Source: Rhineura floridana
Taxonomy: Eukaryota; Chordata; Lepidosauria; Squamata; Rhineuridae
Assembly (NCBI RefSeq): GCF_030035675.1
Contig: NC_084480.1
Location: forward strand, 289,750,394 to 289,814,393
Reading direction: 5' to 3'
DNA length: 64,000 nt
Position numbers and translations under genes: made by a program. Positions within the stretch are counted from its first letter, which is position 1. Every line of letters begins with the position of its first letter. The notes under the pieces were generated by a model that was not told the DNA's origin, did no database searches, and saw only the letters and a program-made list of their open reading frames with translations. Shown here one piece after another: positions 1 through 10,790 of the stretch.

Positions 1-246
1 TGTATTAACTGATATGATATACAATTATTAGGGATTGTATTTTACAACTTGTCATGCACACACAGCTGTATATGGCTAATACACATAATCCCATTTTAGA
101 AGGATTTGCATTGATGTTGTAGCATGATCACTTCTTACATTAAAAATTATTCAACACAATATATATTAAAAAATAAATTAGAAGTTTTCAAATGAAGTAT
201 GTATTAACAGGATTATGGGGTGCACAGAAGAAATTAAATGTATAAT
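1..246. other. AT-rich intronic sequence, nothing recognised
   Basis: Unique-looking AT-rich DNA on the downstream side of DPYS exon 1, hence inferred intron 1. I see no exon, repeat family or RNA gene. Confidence 0.4.
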
Positions 247-345
247 AAGAACATAAGAAGAGTCCAAAGGCCCATCTAGTCCAGCATCCTGTTCTCATGG
301 TGGCCAACCAGATAATAAATCAGACAATATCAATCAGGAGCATTT
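247..345 (-). mobile_element. CR1/L3-type LINE 3' end fragment
   Basis: The plus strand reads AACATAAGAAGAGTCC then CCCATCTAGTCCAGCATCC, the reverse complement of the 3' terminus of a CR1/L3-like family common in squamates. Fuller copies are at 45095-45475 (minus) and 35590-35722 (plus). Only about 100 bp remain. Confidence 0.55.
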
Positions 346-1130
346 TTCAAATCTCAGTGAAGAAAAGCAGAAATATAGCAGCAGATAGCAGAAGTTTTAA
401 ACAGGCTTAAAATACTTTGTGGGGTTTGTCCTGAAGTAGATAAAATTATTCCACAACTTAGGAGGTATCTTGAAGTTATGAAGAACGAACCTTACATTAA
501 CTGCTCTGAGGGATACGTCTCTACATCAGCTGGCGTGCCCTTCACACATGAATTGCAAGGTTCCCAATACTTAGAACCAATTTTCCCTTCAGTTCTAACG
601 AGGAAGCATGTTCTGCTGACAATCTGCTATCAGTACTCTCTGGTGACCATGACCAGCCTTCCTTCAAACTTCCAAGTTGCAGAGGTGGGCAGGGATCATT
701 GGCCCACAATTCCCACCACCCAGCCAGCTCCAAAGTTGGGAAGTAGGTTTGGGGATTGTTTGGCAACTGTGCAGTGAAGGGAGCTCAAGAGCCCTGGCCA
801 TGCAGGGCTGATCTGGCAGTACCCAACATAACATGCTCCCCGCTCGGCCTCTCCTAATTAGGAGAGGCAGGTGGGCATTTGTTGCTGCTGCCTGAAGGCA
901 CATGGCAATAGTGCCTTCAGGAACAGCAACCATCAGCACATGTTCCCAACTCAGCTCCTTCTGACATAGAGGTTGGGGGGGGGGAGCATTCAAAGCCACT
1001 GCCCAAAGCCAATAATAGCACCCATACCCATCCAGTCTTTCCACTGGGAAAGGCAGGGGGAACTGACTTGTGGAGAGGCTACCAACCCCAATTTTTGGCT
1101 TGGCTAGCAAGGCCAAACAAAAGTTGTAGA
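346..1130. other. Intronic stretch, nothing recognised
   Basis: No coding exon or confident repeat is seen; the short open frames here show no protein-family signature. A G-rich run occurs near 975. Confidence 0.35.
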
Positions 1131-1134
1131 CCAG

Positions 1135-1270
1135 GAACAGGGAATATCTGGCCCTCCAGATGCTGCTGCACTCCAGCCCCAGCAAGCATGGCCAATGGCT
1201 GGGGATGATGCGAGTTGTAGTTCAGCAACAACAGGTTGCTGAAAACTGTTGTAGATCCATGTATTAATTT
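1135..1270. mobile_element. Degraded hAT-type MITE
   Basis: It contains CTGGCCCTCCAGATG, CAGCAAGCATGGCCAATGG and GAGTTGTAGTTCAGCAACA, the core of the palindromic 138-bp MITE seen complete at 57590-57727 and 53185-53322. The ends are eroded. Confidence 0.5.
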
Positions 1271-1365
1271 TTATACGTTTCTCTCTCCAATTAGCGCTGG
1301 GCAAGTAAAGAGTGGTATATGAATAAGGTTATTCTGCTCTGCTGCTCTTGGAATATATATATATA

Positions 1366-1680
1366 ATGTAATTGTGATTAACAAAACAGAGATTTTTATT
1401 GTATTAAAACGTTTCAGCTTCCGCCTTCATCAGCTGCTAACATACAAATGCTGTTACCAAGGTATATATATATATAATATATATATAAAATGACAGTTTT
1501 GAAAGCAACAAACAGAACTTTACTCAAGCTTGCTCTGGATCCCTATAAGGATTCCGTTAATCACCTAAAATATATATATGAACATAATTGTGATTAACCA
1601 AACAGAGGTTTTGTTAATACAATAAAAACCTCTGTTTGGTTAATCACAATTATGTTCATATATATATATATATATATATA
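1366..1680. repeat. AT-rich repeat cluster with a perfect 42-bp hairpin
   Basis: Arms 1571-1612 and 1625-1666 are exact reverse complements around a 12-base loop and are flanked by (TA)n. A third, direct and diverged copy of the arm core (TAATTGTGATTAAC, AAACAGAG) starts near 1368, next to GTTTCAGCTTCCGCCTTCAT. It is probably the end of an interspersed repeat that duplicated in inverted orientation. Confidence 0.7.
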
Positions 1681-2624
1681 GTTAGCCAGCAGAGGTTTGT
1701 GGGCCATGTTTATGAGTCTTCATGCACCTTTGCATGCTGATTTCCTTTTGCTTTTCAAAAGGGGTTATCTGTCCTTTTTCTGCCTGTGCCCCATCATGCC
1801 GCATTTTTTTTAAAAAAATCTGCAAACAGCGATATGCCATACTTTTTAATTATTAAACCAAAAGCAAATGTTAAATTCTCATTTGCAATACGTATAATAT
1901 GAAATTGACCCCTCTGATCATTTCTAGTTATTAACTCTTCTTTTTAAATAATTACATCAGGGCAATGATTTACATTATTTTATGCTAAGTAATTACATGG
2001 TCAACACTCAGTGGGAAAAAGGCCAAAATCTGCAAATCTGCCAGTTTTGAAACTTTGAGCAATAAACTACTTATTCTGAAGTCTCCTAAACTGATCTATC
2101 AGCTTTCAGTGATACTGCTGTTTCTCGTAGAAGAGATTTATTTCTTCTTTGAACTGTTGTAAATAATATTATTGACCCTTAAAATAAGCTCTTTATGAAC
2201 AGAACTTAATAGAGCAAAGCACAGAACACTACAGAACTTTGTTACTCTGCAAACTGATTAAAATAAGTCTTGCAAAATCTCAGCTGCTGGATGAATCAGT
2301 CAGTCTGGTGGTTAATTGCAACACCCTCTTCTTAAATGGGAACTATTAGAGACAAAGCAGACCTTTTTGCAAGACTGTTGCTCCTTGACCAGCAAGCTAA
2401 ACATGCCTGCCCTTCCAGAACACAGATGTAAATCAATTAAGATTTGAGTTTACAGACAGCAATAAAATAAAACCTTACATTTACTGACAAGTAATAAGCA
2501 GCAGCAGTTTAAATAAACTACATGTTTTTACTTTTAGTTTATATTTAGGATTAGGAATGAATACATTTTTGCACTTTCCCCATTCTCTGACCTGCAGAAA
2601 ACTCCAGGAACAATATTTTACACA
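1681..2624. other. Intronic stretch, nothing recognised
   Basis: Unique-looking AT-rich sequence without exon-like open frames or clear repeats. The text at 2625-2645 (CAGCCTTTCCCAACCTTTGG) resembles one end of the 138-bp hAT MITE. Confidence 0.4.
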
Positions 2625-2667
2625 GCCTTTCCCAACCTTTGGGTGCCCAGATTAGAGATGGATGGAT

Positions 2668-3310
2668 GGAATGAATTTAAAAACACATGCTAAAATGCCA
2701 GGGAGAAGAGGAAAGTCTTAACCTGGTACCGAAAAGATAACAGTGTTGGCGCCAGGCACACCTCGTCAGCAAAGTCATTCCATAATTTGGGGGACACCAC
2801 TGAGAAGGCCCTCTCCCTTGTTACCAGAGCATGGACAACTGAAGCCAGGTTATCCCTGTCCAAATAGGGGCGTAGCTGGGCCACCAACCAAAGTTGGTAG
2901 AAGGCACTCCGTGCCACTGAGGCTACCTGAGCCTCAAGTGACAGAGATGGTCCTAGGAGAACCCCCAAGCTACGAATCTGCTCCTTCAGGGGGAGTGCAA
3001 CCCCATCCAGGACAGGTTGGACATCCACCATCCAGTCAGAAGAACCGCCCACTAGCAGCATCTCAGTCTTGTCTGGATTGAGCCTCACAGCCAGTCCATT
3101 GTCACAGCCAGGCCCTGGTACAGCACATTGACAGCCTCACCTGAACAAGATGAAAAGGAGAAATAGAGCTGCATGTCATCAGCATACAGATGGCAACGCA
3201 CTCCAAAGCTCCAGATGACCGCACCCAACGGTTTCATGTAGATGTTGAACAGCATGGGGGACAGAACTGACCCCTACAGAACCCCATCCTGGAGAGTCCA
3301 CTTGAAAATC
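2668..3310 (-). mobile_element. L2-type LINE fragment with internal deletion
   Basis: The minus strand encodes LNPDKTEMLLVG, LPLKEQIRSLGVLL and SVARSAFYQLWLVAQLRPYL, then RERAFSVVSPKLW and VKTFLFSLAF: the thumb and C-terminal part of an L2-clade reverse transcriptase. Upstream (3090-3310) a degraded YADD region with stops is still readable. VVHALVT joins directly to RERAFSV in frame; full copies (for example 4428-6460) have roughly 110 residues between these blocks. The 3' UTR is missing. Confidence 0.8.
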
Positions 3311-3879
3311 CACTTGAAAACAGAATCAGAATTTTGTGGCTTGGAAAGTGATGGGGGGAAGGAGGGAAAAGAAAAGTGTGGGATGGATGATTAACAGGAA
3401 GACGTGAAAACACCCCACAAGCAAAGGTGGATGCAGGACTAATGCCATTTGCTGGCAAACAAATCACAATGAATGATCAATGAAGACCGAATATAACCAT
3501 ATTGCCAGCAAATCAGGATGAATACTGAGGAACAGGTTATCTGGAGAAGCCAAAAGTTGCCAAGTGCCTTCCTTTTGTTAGAGAGGTTAGAGAGGTTGGC
3601 TTACTGCTGTCAATAGCTGGCCTTCTGAATGGCTAAGAAATACCCTAAAGGGACAACACCTCTTTCCCAGCACCAAATAAGGATTATATCTATGCGTAAA
3701 AAGTGCTATAGACCACAGTTTGAGGCAGAGACTAAGAAGGAACAAGGAGACAGAGGGCTGCATTTGGGTTCTGTGAGCTAACAGCATTAGTTAAGGGGGT
3801 GTTGATAACTGCCTCATCAGAGACCCAGTGTGGGAACAGTGGCCCGTACCTATGAGGAACCTGTATATATATAAATGAA
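3311..3879. other. Intronic stretch, nothing recognised
   Basis: No exon, RNA gene or recognised repeat. The open frames here have no family signature. Confidence 0.35.
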
Positions 3880-3955
3880 CTCAAATATTACAAAATGCCA
3901 TAAGCCACCTTTGGGCTCCTTTGGGAGGAGGGGTGGGACATACATTTAATAAATA
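3880..3955 (+). mobile_element. LINE (L2/CR1-type) 3' tail
   Basis: GCCACCTTTGGGCTCCTTTG, then GGAGGAGGGGTGGGACATAC and TTTAATAAATAA: the standard end of squamate L2-like 3' UTRs. Only the terminus is present. Confidence 0.6.
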
Positions 3956-4196
3956 AGCCTCAATTGGCCCCTTTCAAAGTAACCAAACCCAGGTAAGTGC
4001 TGTGCCCCTGGAACGTCTGACTGCTCAAAGAAGTAGGATGAGTGCAACAGCAGTCTCTTCATCGTGTACGGCTGTAAAAATACCTATCCTGGTTTCCTTG
4101 ACTTTTCTTTAATTGTGGGTCAATTTAGGAAGTACAAAAGCATATTTCACAGCCTATTGTACTGTACTGTTAAATTAACAGAGATCCCTCTGTGAT

Positions 4197-6555
4197 TTAA
4201 GGCAAGGATGAGGAACCTCAGGCGTGTGGGGCAAATGTGGCCATCCAAGCCTCTCTATCCAGCACATCTCCTCCCTAGGCCACACCCCTCCATGCCCTCC
4301 TTCAGCACTTTCACCTGCCTGCAATGTGTCCTTGAACTGTGATAATGCCTCTTGCTTGCATGGAGGGTGATTGGGCGGTGTGTGTGTGTGTAGAAACCTC
4401 TGACTTTTGCATGGCTGGAATGCAGTTAAGAACTGCCTACCAAGTGGCAATAAGGGCAGGAAAGAAGGCTTTCTTTGCTGCCTCTATTGCGTCCGCGGAG
4501 TGCTGTCCCAGGAGGCTGTTCCAGGTGGTCCGAAGCCTGGTCGGTCCAGGTGCTCAGGAACCCTTGGAACAGTCAAAGGCCTCCTGTGACATATTGGCAA
4601 AGCACTTCGCCGATAAAATCGAACACTTACGGAGCTCGATCCCGTGCGCCGTGGACACAGTAAGTGAACCAGAGTTGGGCAGTTGCAAGCCGGTACATTG
4701 GGATCGGTTTCAGCTTCTCCCTTCTGAGGATGTGGACAAGGTGCTTTCGACTGTGAAACCTACCACTTGCCTAACTGATCCATGCCCATCGTGGCTCTTA
4801 ATAAGCTGCAAAGAGAAATTGGGCGAGGGGATCAAAGCGGTGGTAAATGCATCCTTGCAAGAGGGTGTGATGCCATTAGCTTTCAAGGAGGCAATTGTAA
4901 AGCCCATCTTAAAAAAGCCCTCCTTGGATCCCCAAGTTTTTAATAACTTTCGCCCAATTTCGAATCTTCCATTCTTGGGCAAGGTCATTGAGCGAGTGGT
5001 AGCCAACCAGTTGTCAGCACACTTGGATGAAACGGATTACTTGGATCCATACCAATCGGGTTTCAGGACTGGTCACGGAACTGAAACAGCCTTGGTCACT
5101 CTGGTAGATGATATGAGGAGGGCATTAGATAGGGGAGAATTCACCTTTCTTGTCCTCCTCGATCTCTCAGCGGCTTTTGATACTGTTGACCACAGTATCC
5201 TCTTACATCGCCTGGAGGGATTGGGAATTGGAGGTACTGTATTGCAGTGGTTCTGTTCCTTTCTCTCCGATAGGTCCCAACAGGTAGCATTGGGGGAGGA
5301 GGTTTCAGACCCTTGGCCTCTCAATTGTGGTGTGCCACAGGGTTCTATCCTCTCTCCCATGCTATTTAACATTTACATGAAGCCGCTAGGGACAATCATT
5401 AGGAGATTTGGGCTGCAGTGTCACCAATATGCGGATGACACTCAGCTCTATCTCTCGTTTAAATCTTCACCAGAGTTGGCTGTGGAGACCTTGTCCAAGT
5501 GCCTGGAATCCGTGAGTGGATGGATGGGAAGGAACAGGCTGAAGCTGAACCCCGATAAGACCGAGGTGCTGCTTGTGGGGGACAAGAGAAGGTTGGGAGA
5601 TGTTGACCTGAAGTTCAACGGGGTGAGTCTTCCCCTGAAGGACCAGGTCCGCAGCCTAGGGGTGGTACTTGACTCCAGGCTGTCCATGGAGGCTCAGATT
5701 TCGGCAGTGAGCCGGGCAGCCTGGTATCAACTACACCTCATACGAAGGCTGAAACCCTACCTTCCTGCTCATCAGCTCCCACTGGTAATACATGCCCTGG
5801 TCACCTCTCGTTTGGATTACTGTAATGCGCTCTACGTGGGGTTACCCTTGAAAACGGTCCGGAAACTACAACTTATACAAAACGCGGCGGCTAGACTACT
5901 TACGAATAGTCGCCGCCGGGATCACATCACACCTGTGTTGTTCGATCTACACTGGCTTCCTGTTGTTTTCTAGGCCCAATTCAAGGTGTTGGTATTAACC
6001 TTTAAATCCCTATACGGTTTCGGCCCAGTTTATCTAAAGGAGTGCCTTCAACGCCACCAATTATGCCGCCCGACTCGATCAGCCACACAGGGCCTTCTCT
6101 CAATCCCGCCGACAAAAACAGCTAGATTGGCGGGAACTAGAGAGAGGGCTTTCTCAGTGGCGGCCCCCACCTTCTGGAACTCCCTCCCACAAGATCTCCG
6201 GCACGCCTCTTCCCTAAATGTCTTCCGAAAAGCCTTAAAGACCTGGCTCTTTCAACAGGCCTTCAGGATTTCCGGGGAGGGCTAAATGCTATGATTAAAT
6301 GCCTCATGCCCTGTATTATTATTGCTTTTGCTGTCGCACTGTTCTATTTTGTATTTTGTATTATTGTATTGTGTTTTAATTTTTCACATGTAAGTCGCCT
6401 AGAGTGGCCATTGGTCAGATAGGCGACGCATAAATTAAATTTATTATTATTATTATTCACTGCTGTGCCCGATTTTGCCTCTGGCCCTGCCTCCAGAAGG
6501 CTCCCTATGAGGGAATGTAGCCCTCCAGCTGAAAAAGCCTCTCCACCCAATTTAA
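4197..6555. mobile_element. hAT-type non-autonomous element split by an L2 LINE
   Basis: The left part reads GGATGAGGAACCTCAGGCGT, GGCCATCCAAGCCTCTC and so on. The right part, after the LINE, reads GAATGTAGCCCTCCAGCTG and AAAAAGCCTCTCCACCC. Together they look like the two ends of a widespread hAT-like non-autonomous family, with the L2 element (about 4428-6460) inserted between. The family is assigned by recall and the exact ends are not fixed. Confidence 0.4.
4428..6460 (+). mobile_element. L2-clade LINE, 5'-truncated, nearly intact reverse transcriptase
   Basis: Non-LTR retrotransposon ORF2 from the linker before the reverse transcriptase to the C-terminus. It shows FNNFRPISNLPFLGKVIE, YQSGFRTGHGTETAL, LLDLSAAFDTVDH, GVPQGSILSPMLFN, the catalytic QYADDTQL, LNPDKTEVLLVG, SRLDYCNALYVGLP and RERAFSVAAPTFWNSLP. 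The endonuclease half is missing through 5' truncation. The frame is open from 4339 to 5973, where one TAG occurs (probably CAG to TAG), and it continues in the same frame to 6285. The 3' UTR has GTCGCCTAGAGTGGCC and ends in (ATT)n at about 6459, as L2 elements do. Close relative: the minus-strand copy at 60886-64000. With one stop in about 620 codons the copy is young. Confidence 0.92.
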
Positions 6556-6884
6556 GGGATTAAATTGTCCCACAGTACAAAATATAGAAACATCACAGTT
6601 GGGCAGTGCATATTTACATAAGCACAAATCAATAGAAAGTTGACTTGCTCCTTTGTATAACCTCTGCCAAACATTGGCTGACCCTCGAATATCTTCGCCA
6701 GCTGGCAAACATTTTTCTGGCATTGCTAGCAGTGGGCTTACATGTTGTTTGTTTTAATGTCAAACCTTATCTAATTCTAAATGAGCTGTTCACTTAAAAT
6801 AAAGGTTAGTAAGCTTACCTGGTTTAAATGCCATAGACTGATTTTTCAATGCCCCAAAATATATTAGGCCTATTCAAGCCTATG
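6556..6884. other. Intronic stretch, nothing recognised
   Basis: AT-rich, no exon and no recognised repeat. Confidence 0.35.
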
Positions 6885-7112
6885 AGAGACAGTGTGGCGT
6901 AGTGGTTAGAGTGTTGGACTATGACCTGGGAGACCAGGGTTTGAATCCCCACACAGCCATGAAGCTCACTGGGTGACCTTGGGCCAGTCACTGCCTCTCA
7001 GCCTCAGAGGAAGGCAATGGTAAACCCCCTCTGAATACCGCTTACCATGAAAACCCTATTCATAGAGACGCCATAAGTCGGGATCGACTTGAAGGCAGTC
7101 CACTCCATTTCA
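6885..7112 (+). mobile_element. tRNA-derived SINE with BovB-type tail
   Basis: The tRNA-like head is GTGGCGTAGTGGTTAGAGTG with box B text GGGTTTGAATCCCC. A shared body (ATGAAGCTCACTGGGTGACC, CTCAGAGGAAGGCAATGG) follows, and the tail CGCCATAAGTCGGGATCGAC is also the 3' end of the BovB LINE at 25637-27656. This is the classical SINE and partner-LINE relation of squamates. The copy is about full length. Confidence 0.88.
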
Positions 7113-7799
7113 TTCAAGCCTGCATATCGGTGGTGGGGGATGTCTCTCAGTTCTTTCTGATCAATTGTTAATACTGTATGGACCCATACACAGAAGCACC
7201 TTGGTGGAAAAGGTTTAGGAAGCCTGTCAGCTCCCACATGAGCATTACTGGAAAAAAACAGGAACCCCATATGAACATAACTTGAAGTGAGCTCTTTCAT
7301 GAAAAGTGATCTGGGTCACCTATATCACCTTTACAGGAGGATTTTACAACACATCATGTGCAGATTTGTGCATGTGCTATACACAGCTAAAACCCATCTG
7401 TGCATTTTCCTTTTGTGTGAAAATGTACACACACATGCTCTGTTGCTTACAGTCACATTCCATGACATTTAAAAGCCTACACAGAATCCTCAGAAGTGGA
7501 AATTTAATAGCACTAATGCAGAAGAGTTTTATATTCAAGCTTCCAACTTTATTTGGAAAGTGGAATATAAAAAAAAACCTAAGAAGAAAGAGAAAAAAAT
7601 CAGATTTTTTTCTAGCATCACCATCTGTACCAGATTGACAACTTCACATGACTCATTAGGAAAGGGGTCCCACTGTTCTTGAATGATTTCCTACATCCTG
7701 GAAACATTGGTGAATACTGTGGAGAGTAGCAGTAGAGTCTGTGGGCAGTATCTTTGACAAGGGGAGGAGAAATGGGTATATGCATGATCAGGATTTGGG
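7113..7799. other. Intronic stretch, nothing recognised
   Basis: No exon, RNA gene or confident repeat. Confidence 0.35.
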
Positions 7800-7804
7800 G
7801 TTCT

Positions 7805-7985
7805 GTGTACTGCCTTCCAGTCGATCCCGACTTATGGCGACCCCATGAATAGGGTTTTCATGAGGCTGAGAGCTAGTGACTGGCCCAAGGACACCCAGTG
7901 AGCTTCATGGCTATGTGGGGATTCGAACCCTGGTCTGCCAGGTCGTAGTGCAACACCTTAACCACTACACCACACTGCTCTATTT
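7805..7985 (-). mobile_element. tRNA-derived SINE with BovB-type tail
   Basis: Reverse complement of the SINE at 6885. The tail GTCGATCCCGACTTATGGCG comes first on the plus strand, the tRNA-like head (GGGGATTCGAACCCTGG, ACCACTACACCACACTG) last. The middle lacks the GGCAATGG segment, a small deletion. Confidence 0.87.
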
Positions 7986-9126
7986 GGGGTTCTAGAGGAG
8001 CTTGGACAACTTACTTTACTTTTCACACAGCCATTAGTAGCTTTTTATATTTGCTAACATACTACAACTTTTGCAATGGCCTGGACTTTGACAGGCACAC
8101 ATTTTGAAAGGCCTGGACACAGGCAGACACTGCAAGCTGCCATTGCTGGCTTTCCCAACGCTGTAGGTTGGACAGGCACTTGAGCATGCTCAGCTTGTTT
8201 CCTTTACCACGCCCACCAGCAAGCAGTGTCCCGCCTTTTCCCTTCCTACCAGCCAAACTGAAAGGAGAGGGGGAGCACAAAACAAAAGGAAAATGGGGGA
8301 AGGAAACAAACACAAAGGCGCTGAGCCTTCCCCCTCCCAATGTATGAAAAGCAAGCAGCCTCTGGAATTGGGTAGGGTGGCAACAGCTACTCCACTCAGC
8401 CACTTTCGTTTTGGCAGGCAGATGACACCCATGGGTGCACAGCTACTGGCTGACGCCAGGAGGCTTCTTGGCTGGAGCCAAGCCCCATCTGGTCCCACTC
8501 TGGTTCTGGTTCTGAATGTATAGCACTACTTCAATCCTTCTGCACATCAGATGCTCTTTTCATGTTTAATCAACGAATATAAATATTAATAAAGTAAATG
8601 TTAATACCATGACAAATTACATTCAGATTACTGGAAAATCTATTTCATATTTTTTTCTACTTTTCTTGGCAGCAAATACCAGATGTGAGATTGTCAAAAG
8701 ACATTTCTCTCCAGCACTATTCTACAGAAAGAACAGATAACAATGACAGTCTTGACTGCAATGTTGACAGTTACCTATTTTTGATATGGGCTTCTGGAGA
8801 ATGCTCTTTCTTCTTCACAATTGGACTTTTTTGAGCAAAAAGAAGAAAGGGAACGGTTCTGATTGGTCTCCCTCTTTTGGTAGTGTCCAGTTACAGCTGG
8901 TCTCTCTCTTCTGTCCTCTTTTGGAGGTTGCCGGCCAATCAGAAGCTGGGAGGGAGGGGAACAGACAGCCTGGAGGGCACCCTGGTAGGTCTGACTATGG
9001 TTGGGTTGGGCCTCTTATTAGCACTGCCTGGGGCTGCAACCATTAACTGCTGTTCATGCTGTCATAGCAAAAGCACACTACCACCCCACCGTGGAGTTTG
9101 TTTTATTATTTTTCCTATGGAGTGCA
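7986..9126. other. Intronic stretch, nothing recognised
   Basis: A moderately GC-rich block at 8200-8500 contains overlapping open frames with no family signature. No exon of DPYS is recognised. Confidence 0.35.
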
Positions 9127-9232
9127 AGTTGTTATTATTTATTTATTTCATTTATGAATTGCTTCCTATGAGGCATCTTGAAGTAATTTGCAATGCAATA
9201 AAAACACATATAAAAACTATTACATATAAGCT
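9127..9232 (-). mobile_element. LINE 3' tail fragment
   Basis: TTATTTATTTATTTCATTTA, then GAATTGCTTCCTATGAGGC: the reverse complement of a LINE 3' end with an (AAAT)n tail. About 100 bp. Confidence 0.45.
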
Positions 9233-9234
9233 GT

Positions 9235-9360
9235 GGATGGTATTCAATGCTAGCCCTACTCAGAGTAGATGCATTGAAGTTAATAGGCGTAACTAACATA
9301 GGTTCATCAGTTTCAGTGTGTCTACCCTGAGTAGGCCTTAGTTGAACACAACCCTGTTAA
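9235..9360. repeat. Dispersed short repeat (ACTCAGAGTAGA type)
   Basis: ATTCAATGCTAGCCCTACTC, then AGTAGATGCATTGAAGTTAA and CTACCCTGAGTAGGCC. It belongs to a short palindromic family with relatives at 28405-28500, 28755-28880, 35840-35932 and 41325-41399. The class is not established. Confidence 0.45.
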
Positions 9361-9404
9361 TGGGATTTGAGGGGGCAGGGGAAGGTTGACAACAATGCAG
9401 CAAT

Positions 9405-9600
9405 ACCAGTGCTGATGCAGCTCCCTTCATGTGTGTGGTCTGGGGCAACTGCCCCCAGTGCTCCCCCCTTCAAAAGGGTCTGTCTCTAAGGTTTCAGACA
9501 GAAGTCCAGTGCTACCTGGAGATGCCAAGAAATGAACCTGGAGCATTTTGCATCCAAAGCAAGTACGCTACCACTAAACTGTGCTTTTCTCTGGATAAAA
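9405..9600 (-). mobile_element. tRNA-derived SINE, CR1-tail type, degraded
   Basis: On the minus strand: TTTAGTGGTAGCGTACTTGC, TTTGGATGCAAAATG, GGTTCATTTCTTGGCATCTC and CAGGTAG. Same family as the clearer copies at 11755 and 13725. The 3' end is lost. Confidence 0.6.
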
Positions 9601-9939
9601 AAGGCCATAGAAAAGTCCATCTTCTTGCAGTAATTTGACCATTGCATTAGTTTTTTAAATCTGCAGGCTCTCATTCCCATTACAGGCATATTTGTACAGT
9701 TCCCCATGCATATTGCTCACTTGTGGGTTAATATCATGATACTATGATCACAAAAGCCCAGCTGCAGTTAGAGATACTCCATTCTTCTTATAGACTCATA
9801 GACTTGGGAGAAGCAAAAAACACAATCTAATCCAAGCCGCCTGCTGCAAAAGAAGACCATCTAGTTTTCTGATGGGCCATCAAACAGAGGGTGGGTGCAC
9901 TGATTAGGTATAAGACTTGCAGACAGAACAGGGTGGGCT
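9601..9939. other. Intronic stretch, nothing recognised
   Basis: Part of it (ATAGACTCATAGACTTGGG, CACAATCTAATCCAAGCC) resembles the end of a LINE or SINE common in reptiles, but too little is left to name. Confidence 0.3.
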
Positions 9940-10790
9940 ATTTCCTAGCTAAACGTCTGCTGCTATTATCCCACTTTGAGCAGTCATGGCTTCCCCCAAA
10001 TAATCCTGGGAAGTGTGAAGGGTGGTGAGAGTTGTTAGGAGATGCCCTATTCCCCTCACAGAGCTACAATCCCCAAAATTCTCTGGGAAGAGGGGCTGAT
10101 TTTAAATTACTCTAGCCACTGGAGCTCTGTCAGGGAAATAGGAATCTCCTATCAACTCTCAGCAGCCGTCACAAACTACACTTTTCAGGATTCTTTGGGG
10201 AAAGCAAAGACTGTTTAAAGTGGAATAAATGTCTGGTGTGAGTGTGGCCCCTGTTTAGCCAAGCCAAACAGCTATGATTCTGGCTTTTAGAACACTGACA
10301 GTTCTTACTGAGCATGTCTGTGCTATCATAGACTCCAATGATAATTTTCTTAAATTAATTTAAAAAATCAGACATGCATTTTTAAAAACTTTTAAACTAC
10401 AGAAGATGAAGGTCAGAGTATGGGGCAAGGTCAGTAATAAGATACAGGTATTCTGTGAACATGGCTGTTTTTTAATTAATTTCAACAAATTATGAGACCA
10501 CTGACAGAAAAAAGTCCAACAGGGTCTGTATTATTTTATTCTTGTTTCAGACTTTGAACTCTAGATTCTCTCCGAGCATTTTGTGTATCGCCATGAAAAC
10601 TTGGAGACTTGTTAAGCAAGTGTTTCTGAGGTCGGGACTACACGATTTGTAGGATTTTGTTTTGAAATTAGCTTATGGGAAGCAGCAGAATGGCATGGGG
10701 GATATTTTCAATTTAACATGGTGGAATGTTAAAAAATCATGCTGGCTATAGTATACAGCTACTCTCATGGCTGTATAATATATTGATCTA
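9940..10790 (+). repeat. Long interspersed repeat, copy A (MITE plus 540-bp tail)
   Basis: The first about 300 bp is an imperfect palindrome: GAATCCTGGGAAGTG-type text left, TCAGGATTCTTTGGGG right, CCCCTCACAGAGCTACAATC between. It is followed by a non-palindromic tail with GGCTTTTAGAACACTGACAG, TGAGCATGTCTGTGC, AGATGAAGGTCAGAGTATGG, TTTTGTGTATCGCCATGAAA and CTCATGGCTGTATAATA. The same order occurs inverted at 46205-47670. No protein-coding content is evident. Class unknown; a non-autonomous DNA transposon is likely. Confidence 0.65.

Noticed and set aside
6885-7112. Possible functional tRNA gene in the SINE head
   Set aside because: The A and B boxes are present but the cloverleaf is not intact, and the sequence continues into a SINE body and BovB tail repeated elsewhere in the window.
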